Shown here piece after piece: positions 8,672-16,281 of a DNA stretch of 64,000 nucleotides (its first letter is position 1; each line of letters begins with the position of its first letter). This DNA comes from Rhodoferax ferrireducens (lineage in GTDB: Bacteria > Pseudomonadota > Gammaproteobacteria > Burkholderiales > Burkholderiaceae_C). The notes beneath the pieces are model-generated. The model saw nothing but the letters and a program-made list of their open reading frames with translations. It had not been told where the DNA came from and did no database searches. The translations under genes were made by a program, and so were the position numbers. Location: NCBI GenBank assembly GCA_002083775.1, contig MTEI01000003.1, forward strand, positions 124,001 to 188,000, given 5' to 3'.

Positions 8672-8962
8672 TCAATACACCGCGTCATGGTCACCCACAT
8701 TCACCAGGATGATCTGCTGGTCTTGAATCACCAGCTCGAGCGTGATGCGGTAAGACAGGTTGATCGACACCGAATGCAGCCCCTCAAACTTGCCGCGCAG
8801 CGCGTGCAAGCGCAGCGAAGGGTGCATGGGGTTGGCCTCCAGCAACTGCAAAGTCTTCAGGTAGGTCTGGCGTAGCTCGGGGTGCTGCTTTAGAAACCGC
8901 GCCGCCCGGCGGTTGTACTGCTCTGTAAAGACCAGAGCAAAAGGCAGTTTGGGCAAATTCAC
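8672..8962 (-). CDS. RelE/ParE-superfamily toxin
   Basis: The product is 96 residues if translation starts at the GTG at 8960-8962, whose TG is shared with the antitoxin stop (GTGA overlap). This start avoids a 34-residue Arg/Pro-rich leader. The pattern FALVFTEQYNRRAARFLKQHPELRQTYLKTLQLLEANP, then LRLHALRGKFEGLHSVSINLSYRI and a C-terminal GDHDAVY, is typical of RelE/YoeB/YafQ-like mRNA interferases that cut mRNA on the ribosome. It is coupled to the Phd-like gene upstream on the same strand, giving a complete type II toxin-antitoxin operon. Confidence 0.82.
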   Translation of the reverse strand: MNLPKLPFALVFTEQYNRRAARFLKQHPELRQTYLKTLQLLEANPMHPSLRLHALRGKFEGLHSVSINLSYRITLELVIQDQQIILVNVGDHDAVY

Positions 8963-9213
8963 AGCGCGTCCAGGCGGGCCAGGTGCGCCTCTGGCGACTC
9001 TTGCACCGCGCGGCCTGCAGTCAGGTCGGCACGGGTTTGCGCCAGCGCGGCATCCAGTTCGCACTCACGCAGGTAGTGGTAATGCGCGATGTCCATCACC
9101 ACAAACCGGTCTTTGCCACGCACCGACACCATGGCCTCTGGCGCGCTACTGAGCGCCAATTCAATGGCGGCGATGCCCTTGGTTTTGAGGTCGTTGGCGC
9201 TGATGTTTGACAT
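8959..9213 (-). CDS. Phd/YefM-type antitoxin
   Basis: The 84-residue product starts MSNISANDLKTKGIAAIE and continues with VSVRGKDRFVVMDIAHYHYLRE, the DNA-binding and hydrophobic-core pattern of Phd/YefM antitoxins. The C-terminal part is helical and charged and would cover the toxin active site. Such antitoxins usually repress their own promoter, so autoregulation is likely. Its TGA stop overlaps the toxin GTG, indicating translational coupling and equal expression order antitoxin then toxin. Confidence 0.82.
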   Translation of the reverse strand: MSNISANDLKTKGIAAIELALSSAPEAMVSVRGKDRFVVMDIAHYHYLRECELDAALAQTRADLTAGRAVQESPEAHLARLDAL

Positions 9214-9301
9214 GGTTGGCCCCCAAAAAGTGAAACTTTGTACGCTTGATCATACTATTGACAGTGTGATGAGAAAGGTGAAGCCGAGCAATTCGCGTCA
9301 G

Positions 9302-9442
9302 CTGACCGCTTGGGACTCGCTCAACGCCAGCGGCAAGATGATCGGCGTCATCAGCCACGTAGAAGCTATGAAAGAGCGCATCCCGGCGCAGATCTGCGTG
9401 GAGAAGGGTGGCGGCGTTGGGCATTCAAGGTTGGTGGTGTAG
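9302..9442 (+). pseudogene. sbcC: C-terminal remnant of sbcC (exonuclease SbcCD ATPase subunit)
   Basis: The frame encodes DSLNASGKMIGVISHVEAMK followed by ERIPAQICVEKGGGVGHSRL and a TAG stop. This is the conserved C-terminal end of SbcC, covering the D-loop and the ISHVEAMKERIP switch segment next to Walker B. Everything upstream of about 9302 that should encode the ATPase core and the coiled coils is absent. So only about 45 codons of a protein of roughly 1000 residues survive. It lies between the toxin-antitoxin pair and the second DUF4143 ATPase and marks a deletion or insertion junction. Confidence 0.8.
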
Positions 9443-9489
9443 CGGTGGTGAGCGGGCACGCGCCCAGGAGGTGGAATCAAGGGCTTATG

Positions 9490-9545
9490 CAAAAAATGAC
9501 CTGTAGCCCTTGTCAAATAAGGGTCTGCAGCTATTAATATGACAA
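9490..9545 (+). repeat. Interspersed hairpin repeat, copy E
   Basis: Reads caaaaaatgacctgtagccctt, spacer, aagggtctgcagctattaat. It lies in the promoter-proximal stretch upstream of the second DUF4143 ATPase. Bases 9546-9655 are A+T rich and probably hold that gene's promoter. Confidence 0.78.
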
Positions 9546-9655
9546 AAAAGATTGAAGTAAACGGGACTTCCATTTCACTTGGACAGATTTGTAATTTACA
9601 TTAGCCAGACTTTGAGTTTTAATCCGTCAGTATTTGTAGACTTGAACTTCACACC

Positions 9656-10915
9656 ATGACCCGCGTTACCCCAGCAGCATCTGCCCCAGCTATCACCCGT
9701 TATGTGCAAGGCAAGATCGCAACCGCATTGCAAGACACGCGCGTGGTGCTGATGGTTGGCCCACGGCAGGCGGGCAAAACCACGCTGGCCCGGCTGTATG
9801 CCAGCCCAGATCGCCCTTACATCACGCTGGATGATCCTGCCACTTTGGCTGCGGCGCGCTCAGATGCCACCGGGTTTGTGCGTGGCTTGAAGCAAGCCGT
9901 CATCGACGAGGTGCAGCGCGCGCCAGACCTGCTGCTGGCCATCAAGGAAAGTGTGGACAAAGACCCCACGCCGGGCCGATTTTTGCTCACTGGCTCCACC
10001 AATCTGATGGCCATGCCCTTGGTGGCAGACTCGCTTGCGGGGAGGCTTGAAGTGATCACCCTGCTGCCTTTCGCACAGGCCGAGCTGGCGGGCACCCCGG
10101 GCAACCTGCTGGACCGCCTGTTTGACGGTGCCGATTTGCCGGGCGTGGTCAGCCCGCTGGTAGCTGACGATTTGATGGCATGCGTGCTCCAAGGGGGCTA
10201 CCCCGAAGCCCTTCGCCGTACCAGCGCCAGCCGCCGCCAGGACTGGCTGCAAGACTACGTAGCGCTGATTCTGGACCGCGACGTGCGTGACATTGCCAAC
10301 ATCGACCAGCTTGACCGCATGCCGCGCCTGCTTGACGTGCTGGCCGCCCATGCCGGGCAACTGGTCAACCACAGCAGTTATGGCGCGGCTCTGGGGTTGA
10401 CCACCCCCACGGCGCAAAAATATGTGGGCATCCTCGAGCGGCTGTTTCTGCTGCGCCAAGTGCCGCCCTGGTCACACAACGCCGTCAGCCGCCTCACCAA
10501 AACACCCAAACTGCACTTTCTGGACACCGGCTTGCTGGCTGCGCTGCGCGATACCACGGCCAGCCAGTTGCAAAAAGACCGTACCACTTACGGCCCTTTA
10601 TTGGAAAACTTTGTGGTGTCTGAAATACTCAAGCTCATCACCTGGTCAGACAAGCGCGTGCGCGTCTCGCACTTTCGCACCAAAGAGCAAGACGAAGTAG
10701 ACCTGGTGCTGGAAGACCGGCGCGGGCGCATCATCGGCATCGAAGTCAAAGCCAGCGCCACCGTGCGCCCCCAAGACCTGCGCGGCCTGCGCCAATTGCA
10801 AGCTGCGGTGGGGGACAAGTTTGTGCACGGCCTGGTGCTGCACGACCACGACCGCATCACGCCATTTGATGAAAAGCTGCATGCGGGGCCGGTGTCGATG
10901 CTGTGGCAAGGGTAG
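9656..10915 (+). CDS. AAA_14/DUF4143 family ATPase (second copy)
   Basis: The 419-residue protein has the P-loop GPRQAGKT (residues 35-42), the Walker B/sensor stretch AVIDEVQRAPDLLLAIK (about 80-96), a winged-helix segment (YGAALGLTTPTAQKYVGILERL) and a C-terminal DUF4143 region with EQDEVDLVLEDRRGRIIGIEVKAS, a D...E-V-K nuclease-like pattern. It shares the architecture of the gene at 7392 but differs clearly in sequence, so it is a paralogue rather than a recent duplicate. It is flanked by repeat copies E and F. The function of the family is not established. Confidence 0.86.
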   Translation: MTRVTPAASAPAITRYVQGKIATALQDTRVVLMVGPRQAGKTTLARLYASPDRPYITLDDPATLAAARSDATGFVRGLKQAVIDEVQRAPDLLLAIKESVDKDPTPGRFLLTGSTNLMAMPLVADSLAGRLEVITLLPFAQAELAGTPGNLLDRLFDGADLPGVVSPLVADDLMACVLQGGYPEALRRTSASRRQDWLQDYVALILDRDVRDIANIDQLDRMPRLLDVLAAHAGQLVNHSSYGAALGLTTPTAQKYVGILERLFLLRQVPPWSHNAVSRLTKTPKLHFLDTGLLAALRDTTASQLQKDRTTYGPLLENFVVSEILKLITWSDKRVRVSHFRTKEQDEVDLVLEDRRGRIIGIEVKASATVRPQDLRGLRQLQAAVGDKFVHGLVLHDHDRITPFDEKLHAGPVSMLWQG

Positions 10916-11080
10916 CGCGGGCTTGTGTTAGGCCTCTGGGGGCTTGAGACGATGCCAAAGCCTACCTGGCCGCCCGCGGCTACGTGACGCTGTAACCCTA
11001 TTGAGCGACGATGGACACAGCGTTTGCGTTAGCAGTGCGCAGCCCGCGCGAGGGCGGGTTCAAGCGCTGAGGTTGGATGT

Positions 11081-11130
11081 GCAAATGGCCTCTAGCCCTT
11101 TTGTAATATGCGCGAGCAGCTATCAAAAAA
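11081..11130 (+). repeat. Interspersed hairpin repeat, copy F
   Basis: Reads gcaaatggcctctagccctt, spacer ttgtaatatgcgcg, agcagctatcaaaaaa. This copy is close to the apparent consensus at both borders. It lies between the second ATPase and the convergent DUF1993 gene. Confidence 0.82.
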
Positions 11131-11168
11131 AACTGTGAGCCTGCCGCCTGCACGTTCCCCGGCTGCCT

Positions 11169-11678
11169 TCAATACACGCCCATGAAATCGCGCTTGCCAA
11201 TGGCCAAGCCGTTGTGGCGCAGGATGTCGTAGGCGGTCGTCACGTGGAAGAAGAACTGCGGCAAACCATAGTTCGCCAAGTAGGCCTGCCCATTGAGTTT
11301 TTTCTCCTTTTGCGTGCCGGGGCGCAAGACGATCTCAGCGCTTTCCTTGCCTTCAAACTGCGCAGCATTCACGCTGTCCAAAAAGGCCAGGGTCTGCGTC
11401 AAAAGCGCATCCAGATCGGCAAAGCTCTTCTCTTGCCCTTCCAACTTTGGCACCTCCACCCCCGCCAGCCGTGCCGAGATACCACGCGCGAAATCGGCGG
11501 CAATCTGCACCTGCCTGACCAGCGCAAACATGTCGGGCGCCAGCCGCGCCTGCAGCAAGGCGTCGGGCTCGATTGACTTCGCGCCAGCGTATTCGCTTGC
11601 CTGCGCAAGAATGGTTTTCAAAGCCGTCAGCATCTGCTTGAAGACAGGAACCGAGTGGGTGTACATAGCGCTGGTCAT
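11169..11678 (-). CDS. DUF1993 domain protein
   Basis: Translation probably starts at the ATG at 11678 (169 residues). An upstream extension to 11801 would add a leader unlike the family. The start MTSAMYTHSVPVFKQMLTALK and the segment FFFHVTTAYDILRHNGLAIGKRDFMG match the DUF1993 family of small helical-bundle proteins resembling DinB-like folds. No function is established for the family. The gene is a single unit, head-to-head with the Fic remnant at 11740, and its insertion may be what cut that gene. Confidence 0.82.
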   Translation of the reverse strand: MTSAMYTHSVPVFKQMLTALKTILAQASEYAGAKSIEPDALLQARLAPDMFALVRQVQIAADFARGISARLAGVEVPKLEGQEKSFADLDALLTQTLAFLDSVNAAQFEGKESAEIVLRPGTQKEKKLNGQAYLANYGLPQFFFHVTTAYDILRHNGLAIGKRDFMGVY

Positions 11679-11739
11679 AGAGGGTTCCTGTAAGTTTTGG
11701 GCACTGTACCCGGTAGCTACGCGCACCTGCGCTGTAAGG

Positions 11740-12519
11740 TTGAAACCCCAGCCACTCACCGCAGAGCGCCTGTTTGGCTGGCACGCGGCCCTGTTTCCCA
11801 CCGGCTACAGCCCCCGGATGCGCATCCAGGTGGGCACCTGGCGCAACGACGCAGCAGGCCCCATGCAAGTGGTGTCCGGCCCCGTGGGCAGAGAAAAAGT
11901 GCACTTTGAGGCGCCGCCTGCCACCGCACTACCCGCAGAAACAGAAGCTTTTCTGCAATGGTTTAACGCCGCCCCCGCGGGCGACACCCTCATCCACGCC
12001 GGTCTGGCCCACCTGTGGCTGGTGACCCTGCACCCGTTTGACGACGGCAACGGCCGCATCAGCCGCGCCGTGGGTGACATGGCGCTGGCGCGTGCCGAGG
12101 GCACAGCCCAGCGCTTCTACAGCCTCAGCGCCCAAATACAGCGCGAGCGCAAACAGTATTACGACCAGCTAGAAGCCACCCAGCGCGGCACGCTGGACGT
12201 CACGCCGTGGCTGGACTGGTTTTTGGCCTGCCTGCTGCGCGCCGTGCAGGGTGCTGATGGCATGCTGGCTGGTGTGCTGATGAAGTCCCAGTTCTGGCAA
12301 CGCTGGGCAGGCACCCCCATGAACGCGCGGCAAACGCTGGTGCTGAACCGTGTGCTGGACGGCATGGAAGGCAAGCTCACCAACGCCAAATGGGCAGCCA
12401 TTGGCAAATGCTCCGCAGACACGGCACTGCGCGACATCAACGACCTGCTGGCGCGTGGCGTGCTCCGTAGGCTGGAGGGTGGGGGGCGGAGTACGGGGTA
12501 TGAGTTACAAGCCAAATAG
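11740..12519 (+). pseudogene. 5'-truncated Fic-domain gene (N-terminal DUF4172-type region and inhibitory helix missing)
   Basis: Recognisable homology starts abruptly at PLTAERLFGWHAALFPTGYS, followed by the central Fic motif HPFDDGNGR and a C-terminal region ending KCSADTALRDINDLLARGVLRRLEGGG. Full-length members carry about 110 further N-terminal residues with an S-A-I-E-G-E inhibitory helix; here that part is gone and no in-frame ATG with a ribosome site precedes it. A TTG at 11740 is the only near start. If translated, the product would be an uninhibited AMP transferase; a dead remnant is more likely. The TAG stop lies inside repeat copy G. Confidence 0.72.
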
Positions 12520-12562
12520 GGCTGTAGCCCTTGTGGAATATGCGCTAGAAGCTATTGCTAAA
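12511..12562 (+). repeat. Interspersed hairpin repeat, copy G, overlapping a stop codon
   Basis: Reads gccaaatagggctgtagccc, spacer, gctagaagctattgctaaaa. The TAG of the Fic remnant (12517-12519) is part of the repeat's left border. Confidence 0.75.
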
Positions 12563-12850
12563 ATAGCGGTGACTGGTCGCATCAATAGCAGCGACGCGAG
12601 TGAGGCGGTTTTTTCCTCACCAAGTCGAACACGATCCCAATCCTTCGCAACCGTGTCAGCGCACGGCTGGGAAGTCTTTTTGGTGCTGCATGCAATATGG
12701 ACGGCTGCCGAATTGAGTTCTTCAATCCATGCAGTAGCTGAACACGGCAGAAATGCGAGCCTGGCCCCATTGCTCTTGGCAAAAGGTATCCGTAGCTACA
12801 GTAATCGTAGGAAACGATTTGGCATTTCCAGCTCAGATTCAAACTCCGGC
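12563..12850. other. Non-coding stretch between the Fic remnant and the GIY-YIG gene
   Basis: No convincing gene is seen. A small inverted repeat, gtgagg and cctcac around a run of six T, occurs near 12600-12620 and may act as a terminator for the minus-strand GIY-YIG/helicase operon. The base composition is lower in G+C than the surroundings, like the adjacent GIY-YIG gene, so it may belong to the same acquired segment. Confidence 0.4.
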
Positions 12851-14347
12851 TTACGTTGAGTCGTAACGACCAACGCTGAATCGGTATTTTGCTTGGTGCT
12901 CAGTGAGCCCCTTTGTTTTAGCGATGTGCAATATCGCCTGCCGCTGGGATCGGAAAACCAGTCCGTCAACCAATATTTCCTCACCCTTGCTTTTGTAGGA
13001 TGTGGGCGCTAACGGGATTTCGACCGCATATTCGATGGTCATTCCCTGTTTTCCAATTCGATTCTTCAATGTACTTACGCCGATAGCGAAGTGCTTCGCC
13101 ACAGCCTTTAGGGAAGGAAAGGTGACCCCTCGAATGACGACTGACTTTCCGTGGTGTCGGTCAACTTTTTCTTGGGTGCTCATCCACTCAAAATTTGTAG
13201 AACCCCATGGGCGCTTGTCATCGATTCGCACAAGATTGGCGCTGGGGTCATGTGGGAAAACGTCTGCTTTGAAGTTGTCGTAGCTTTCTATCCATCGCGA
13301 CTCAATCATGTCGGGGTACCGCTTCAACAGAGATAGCCATCTGCGAAATAGGTTTGAACCAGCTTCGGGATGCCTGCTGTGTTTCCGGGCTTTGTTTGGG
13401 AGGGGTCGCTCATTGATCAATCGCGATAAAACGACGTGTGACGCAAGTCCTGTCCGTTGGCTGAGAATTTGGGCAGCTTCTTCGCGTGAACGAAAAACTT
13501 CACCATTGACTACTGTTCTTTTGCCACCCGGGCCGCCCAAACCGCCGGGGACTGCGGTATTGAGTCCCTTGGGCCCAAGAGCGCCTAACTTTTCTACCCA
13601 AAACTTTTCTCGCCGACTTAATTCGTCAAGATCGGTGATGCCATCCTCAACTACAGCGCAGTTGAACCCGTCAGCACCGTCGTTCCGAATGGCGCGTGCC
13701 AATTTTGTTGTTCCGCCTCGCTGGGATGAGCGCAAGTGGAAACCCCAGCGCTGGTCAATAGTTCCCAATGTCAGTCCCACATACCGTTCGCCAGACTTGA
13801 TGCGTTCAATTTTATAAATGAGGCCACACCGTTTAGAGGCGAATGCAACCGGTGTCGAGACTGCGGAATCAAGATTCCAGCCACTTTTCACACGCGACCA
13901 AACAATGGACTTGTCTTCGTATCTGCCAATCGCTCGCAAAAAGGCAGTCAGGCTTGGAAAAGACATCCCAGACTGCTCGGGATAGGCATCACCCACGTAC
14001 AGCACGGCTCTACGCCTACCACCGCCATAAAAGGTGATCCACTCTGTTTGCAGCATCGTTAAACCATCTGCTAAAGACTGCTCGTCGAGCATGTTTCTCA
14101 ATCGCAGGCCGCGCACTCGCTGCCAAAAAGCTCTGTACGAAACCTGTCCAGCAAGACCAGAGTCGGCATGGAATTTCAAAAGATCAATTCTCTTTCCGCC
14201 GACTGTTACCCACGTTTTCCGGGCAACACTTTTCTTTTGGATACTCTGTGAAGAAAGGCCCGAGCCATCATTGATCACCTCGACAGAAACCGGCATTGCG
14301 TCATCCTCCGCCTCGCCGTGCGTTTTCAAGCAGTGTTGGCGGCTCAT
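12851..14347 (-). CDS. GIY-YIG nuclease with several helix-turn-helix-like modules (homing-endonuclease-like)
   Basis: The 498-residue protein has a GIY-YIG domain at about 175-265: GLIY (175-178), YVGLT (189-193), Arg200 and Glu247 in REKFW match the catalytic layout. Around it lie repeated short modules of the pattern V-x-G-x-x-F-x-S-x-x-x-A at about 128-142, 280-297, 404-425 and 459-476, with a weaker one at 48-79; they resemble NUMOD-type DNA-binding modules. Residues 372-395 (LVRIDDKRPWGSTNFEWMST) resemble a motif of phage and intron-encoded endonucleases. Its ATG overlaps the stop of the helicase gene by 4 bases (ATGA), so the two are translationally coupled. G+C is visibly lower than in neighbouring genes, suggesting transfer. 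Confidence 0.75.
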   Translation of the reverse strand: MSRQHCLKTHGEAEDDAMPVSVEVINDGSGLSSQSIQKKSVARKTWVTVGGKRIDLLKFHADSGLAGQVSYRAFWQRVRGLRLRNMLDEQSLADGLTMLQTEWITFYGGGRRRAVLYVGDAYPEQSGMSFPSLTAFLRAIGRYEDKSIVWSRVKSGWNLDSAVSTPVAFASKRCGLIYKIERIKSGERYVGLTLGTIDQRWGFHLRSSQRGGTTKLARAIRNDGADGFNCAVVEDGITDLDELSRREKFWVEKLGALGPKGLNTAVPGGLGGPGGKRTVVNGEVFRSREEAAQILSQRTGLASHVVLSRLINERPLPNKARKHSRHPEAGSNLFRRWLSLLKRYPDMIESRWIESYDNFKADVFPHDPSANLVRIDDKRPWGSTNFEWMSTQEKVDRHHGKSVVIRGVTFPSLKAVAKHFAIGVSTLKNRIGKQGMTIEYAVEIPLAPTSYKSKGEEILVDGLVFRSQRQAILHIAKTKGLTEHQAKYRFSVGRYDST

Positions 14348-16161
14348 CCCAACCTCGCCCCAAACCCCCTATCACCCCCCACCCCCACAACCAACCTCTG
14401 CGTCGCCCGCGTAGCCGCCACATAAAACAGCCGCGCCTCATCCTTTTCGTCCTCACCAGCCGCAGGCATGTGGCCCACGCCGGGCAGGGCAACCACCGGG
14501 AACTCCAGGCCTTTGCTGGCGTGCATGGTCATCACGTGGATGTGGTCGGCAGCGGGGTGGAAATCGCCCGCGCGTTTGCGCACGCTGTACGGCAGCCCGC
14601 GCTGGCGCAGCGCGCCGGCGCACAGGTCCATGGTGTTCCAGTCGCGGCACAAGATGGCCATGTCGCCCCAGGCGTGGCCTTCTTTGTGGGCGGTGCGCAG
14701 GCTGTCGGCTATGGCGTAGGCTTCGTCGCGCAGGCTGGGCAGGTTGATGATCAGCGGCGCCTCGCCGTCGCGCCCGCAGCTGATGGGTTTCACCAGGGGG
14801 ATGCCGTCGTCGTCTTTGTCGCTGGCGGTCAACAGATCAGCCGCCACCAGGCTGGCGGTCTGCAGGATCTGCTGGGTGTTGCAGTAGTTGATTTTCAGGA
14901 TGGTGGTGCGGCCCTGGGCCTGGATGCCCAGGCTTTTGAAGCTGAATTGTTTGGCACGCGCACGGTCGTAAATGCTTTGGGCATCGTCGTACAGCACCAG
15001 CAGGCTGTTGGTGGTGGGGTCCACCATTTGCGTGACCAGCTTGAGCCATTCGGGCGCAAAGTCGTGGCCTTCGTCGATCAGCACCGCCTGGTATTGGCCG
15101 CTGGGGATCTGTTTGCGATCCACCGCAGTGATGACGCGTTGCACCATCTCCAGCATCTTCAAGTCCACCGGCATGTTGAAAGCGGGCAGGGTCTGGCCAA
15201 AGGCCACCAGTTGGTCGCGGCACCATTTGTGAAAGTGGCGCACATGCACGCGCTCACTCAGGCCCTTGGCTTCCATCACGCTGTGCAACTTCACGCCCAG
15301 CGGCTCGTTGTAACAAAGGATCAGGATCGGTTTGCTGGCCGGCGTGCCAGCCCGCGCCAGGTATTCGGCGCGGTAACCCAGGATCATGGTTTTGCCCGAG
15401 CCGGCCACGCCGTGGATCACGCGGTGGCCGTCGCCCAGACTGCGCGCCAGTTGCTCCTGCTGCAGGTCCATTACGCGCATGATGCTGGGCAGGTCGGCCT
15501 GGGTGTCGGTGTCGTCAAACTGCGCGCCCTGCACCTGCACGCGCACCTGCGGGAACATGATCCAGCGTACGCGGTCCAGCATGGGCAGGCTCATCACGCC
15601 GCGCATCATGTAGGGGAACATGCCCCACAGGCGGCTTTGCAGGTCTTCGGGGTCCACGGCGTCCAGCATTTCGTCAGAGCAGATGACGCGGTGGGGTTCG
15701 ATGGCGTGCTGCAGCTCGGCCGCCTTGAACTGCTTGCGGGTGATGTGGGTCAGCACCACGCCATAGCTCCAGGGGAACGCCACTTGCCCCTGGTGCGGGC
15801 CGTCGGGCTGGGTGAGTTGCGGGTCGCGCTTGAGGGCATCCACCACCTGGTGCGCGTATTGGCGGGCTTGCTCCAGCGGGTTGATCACGGTTTTGGGCAA
15901 ACCGTCGGGGACGATGGTCCAGGTGTGTTTGTCGGCTTGGGCGATGGTGGCGGGTTTCCAGTCTTTCACCTCCAGCACCAGCAGGCCACGGCGCGGGTGC
16001 ATCACCACAAAGTCGGGGTGCGACTGCGTGGGGCCCACCGGTACGTCGTACCACAGCAGGTAGTTGCCATCGAGCTTGTCCTCCAGCCGCTGGGCCAGAC
16101 GCTTTTCGCTAGAGGTCATGCGTGACACACATGCCCCCAGCGCGGGTATCAAAGTCGCCAT
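14344..16161 (-). CDS. NERD-domain superfamily I (UvrD/Rep-type) DNA helicase
   Basis: The 605-residue protein begins with a NERD nuclease-related domain (about 15-130); the pattern PDFVVMHPRRGLLVLEVKDW gives the D-ExK residues Asp50, Glu64 and Lys66. The helicase core follows: Walker A GVAGSGKT at 251-258, motif II DEGHD at 363-367, DDAQSIYDR as motif III, MTMHASKGLEFPVVALPG as motif V and EARLFYVAATRATQRLVV as motif VI. Length and end are normal for the family. It overlaps the downstream GIY-YIG gene by 4 bases. NERD helicases are strain-variable and are suspected in DNA processing or defence; the role here is unknown. Confidence 0.86.
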   Translation of the reverse strand: MATLIPALGACVSRMTSSEKRLAQRLEDKLDGNYLLWYDVPVGPTQSHPDFVVMHPRRGLLVLEVKDWKPATIAQADKHTWTIVPDGLPKTVINPLEQARQYAHQVVDALKRDPQLTQPDGPHQGQVAFPWSYGVVLTHITRKQFKAAELQHAIEPHRVICSDEMLDAVDPEDLQSRLWGMFPYMMRGVMSLPMLDRVRWIMFPQVRVQVQGAQFDDTDTQADLPSIMRVMDLQQEQLARSLGDGHRVIHGVAGSGKTMILGYRAEYLARAGTPASKPILILCYNEPLGVKLHSVMEAKGLSERVHVRHFHKWCRDQLVAFGQTLPAFNMPVDLKMLEMVQRVITAVDRKQIPSGQYQAVLIDEGHDFAPEWLKLVTQMVDPTTNSLLVLYDDAQSIYDRARAKQFSFKSLGIQAQGRTTILKINYCNTQQILQTASLVAADLLTASDKDDDGIPLVKPISCGRDGEAPLIINLPSLRDEAYAIADSLRTAHKEGHAWGDMAILCRDWNTMDLCAGALRQRGLPYSVRKRAGDFHPAADHIHVMTMHASKGLEFPVVALPGVGHMPAAGEDEKDEARLFYVAATRATQRLVVGVGGDRGFGARLG

Positions 16162-16281
16162 CGTTTCGGTTCCGTCCCTGAGATGATTCGCCGTGAATTA
16201 TGGGGCTGGCAAGGGTGTTCTGTTTGACATTTGACAACTTGCCGATACAAATGCAAACCACCCGGTGCGATACTCCCGCGC

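Noticed and set aside
10950-10996. Short frame ending DAKAYLAARGYVTL after the second ATPase
   Set aside because: Looks like the tail of some gene but is too short to assign and not supported as a pseudogene.
11293-11739. Upstream extension of the Fic remnant giving a 408-codon frame
   Set aside because: This part is antisense to the DUF1993 gene and does not resemble Fic N termini.
12582-12842. Possible minus-strand gene of 86 codons downstream of the GIY-YIG gene
   Set aside because: No family, no ribosome site, odd composition; treated as non-coding.
14296-16125. Long plus-strand open frame of about 600 codons opposite the NERD helicase
   Set aside because: It is antisense to a gene with full helicase motifs; its product is rich in Gln/His/Val without domains, a shadow caused by high G+C.
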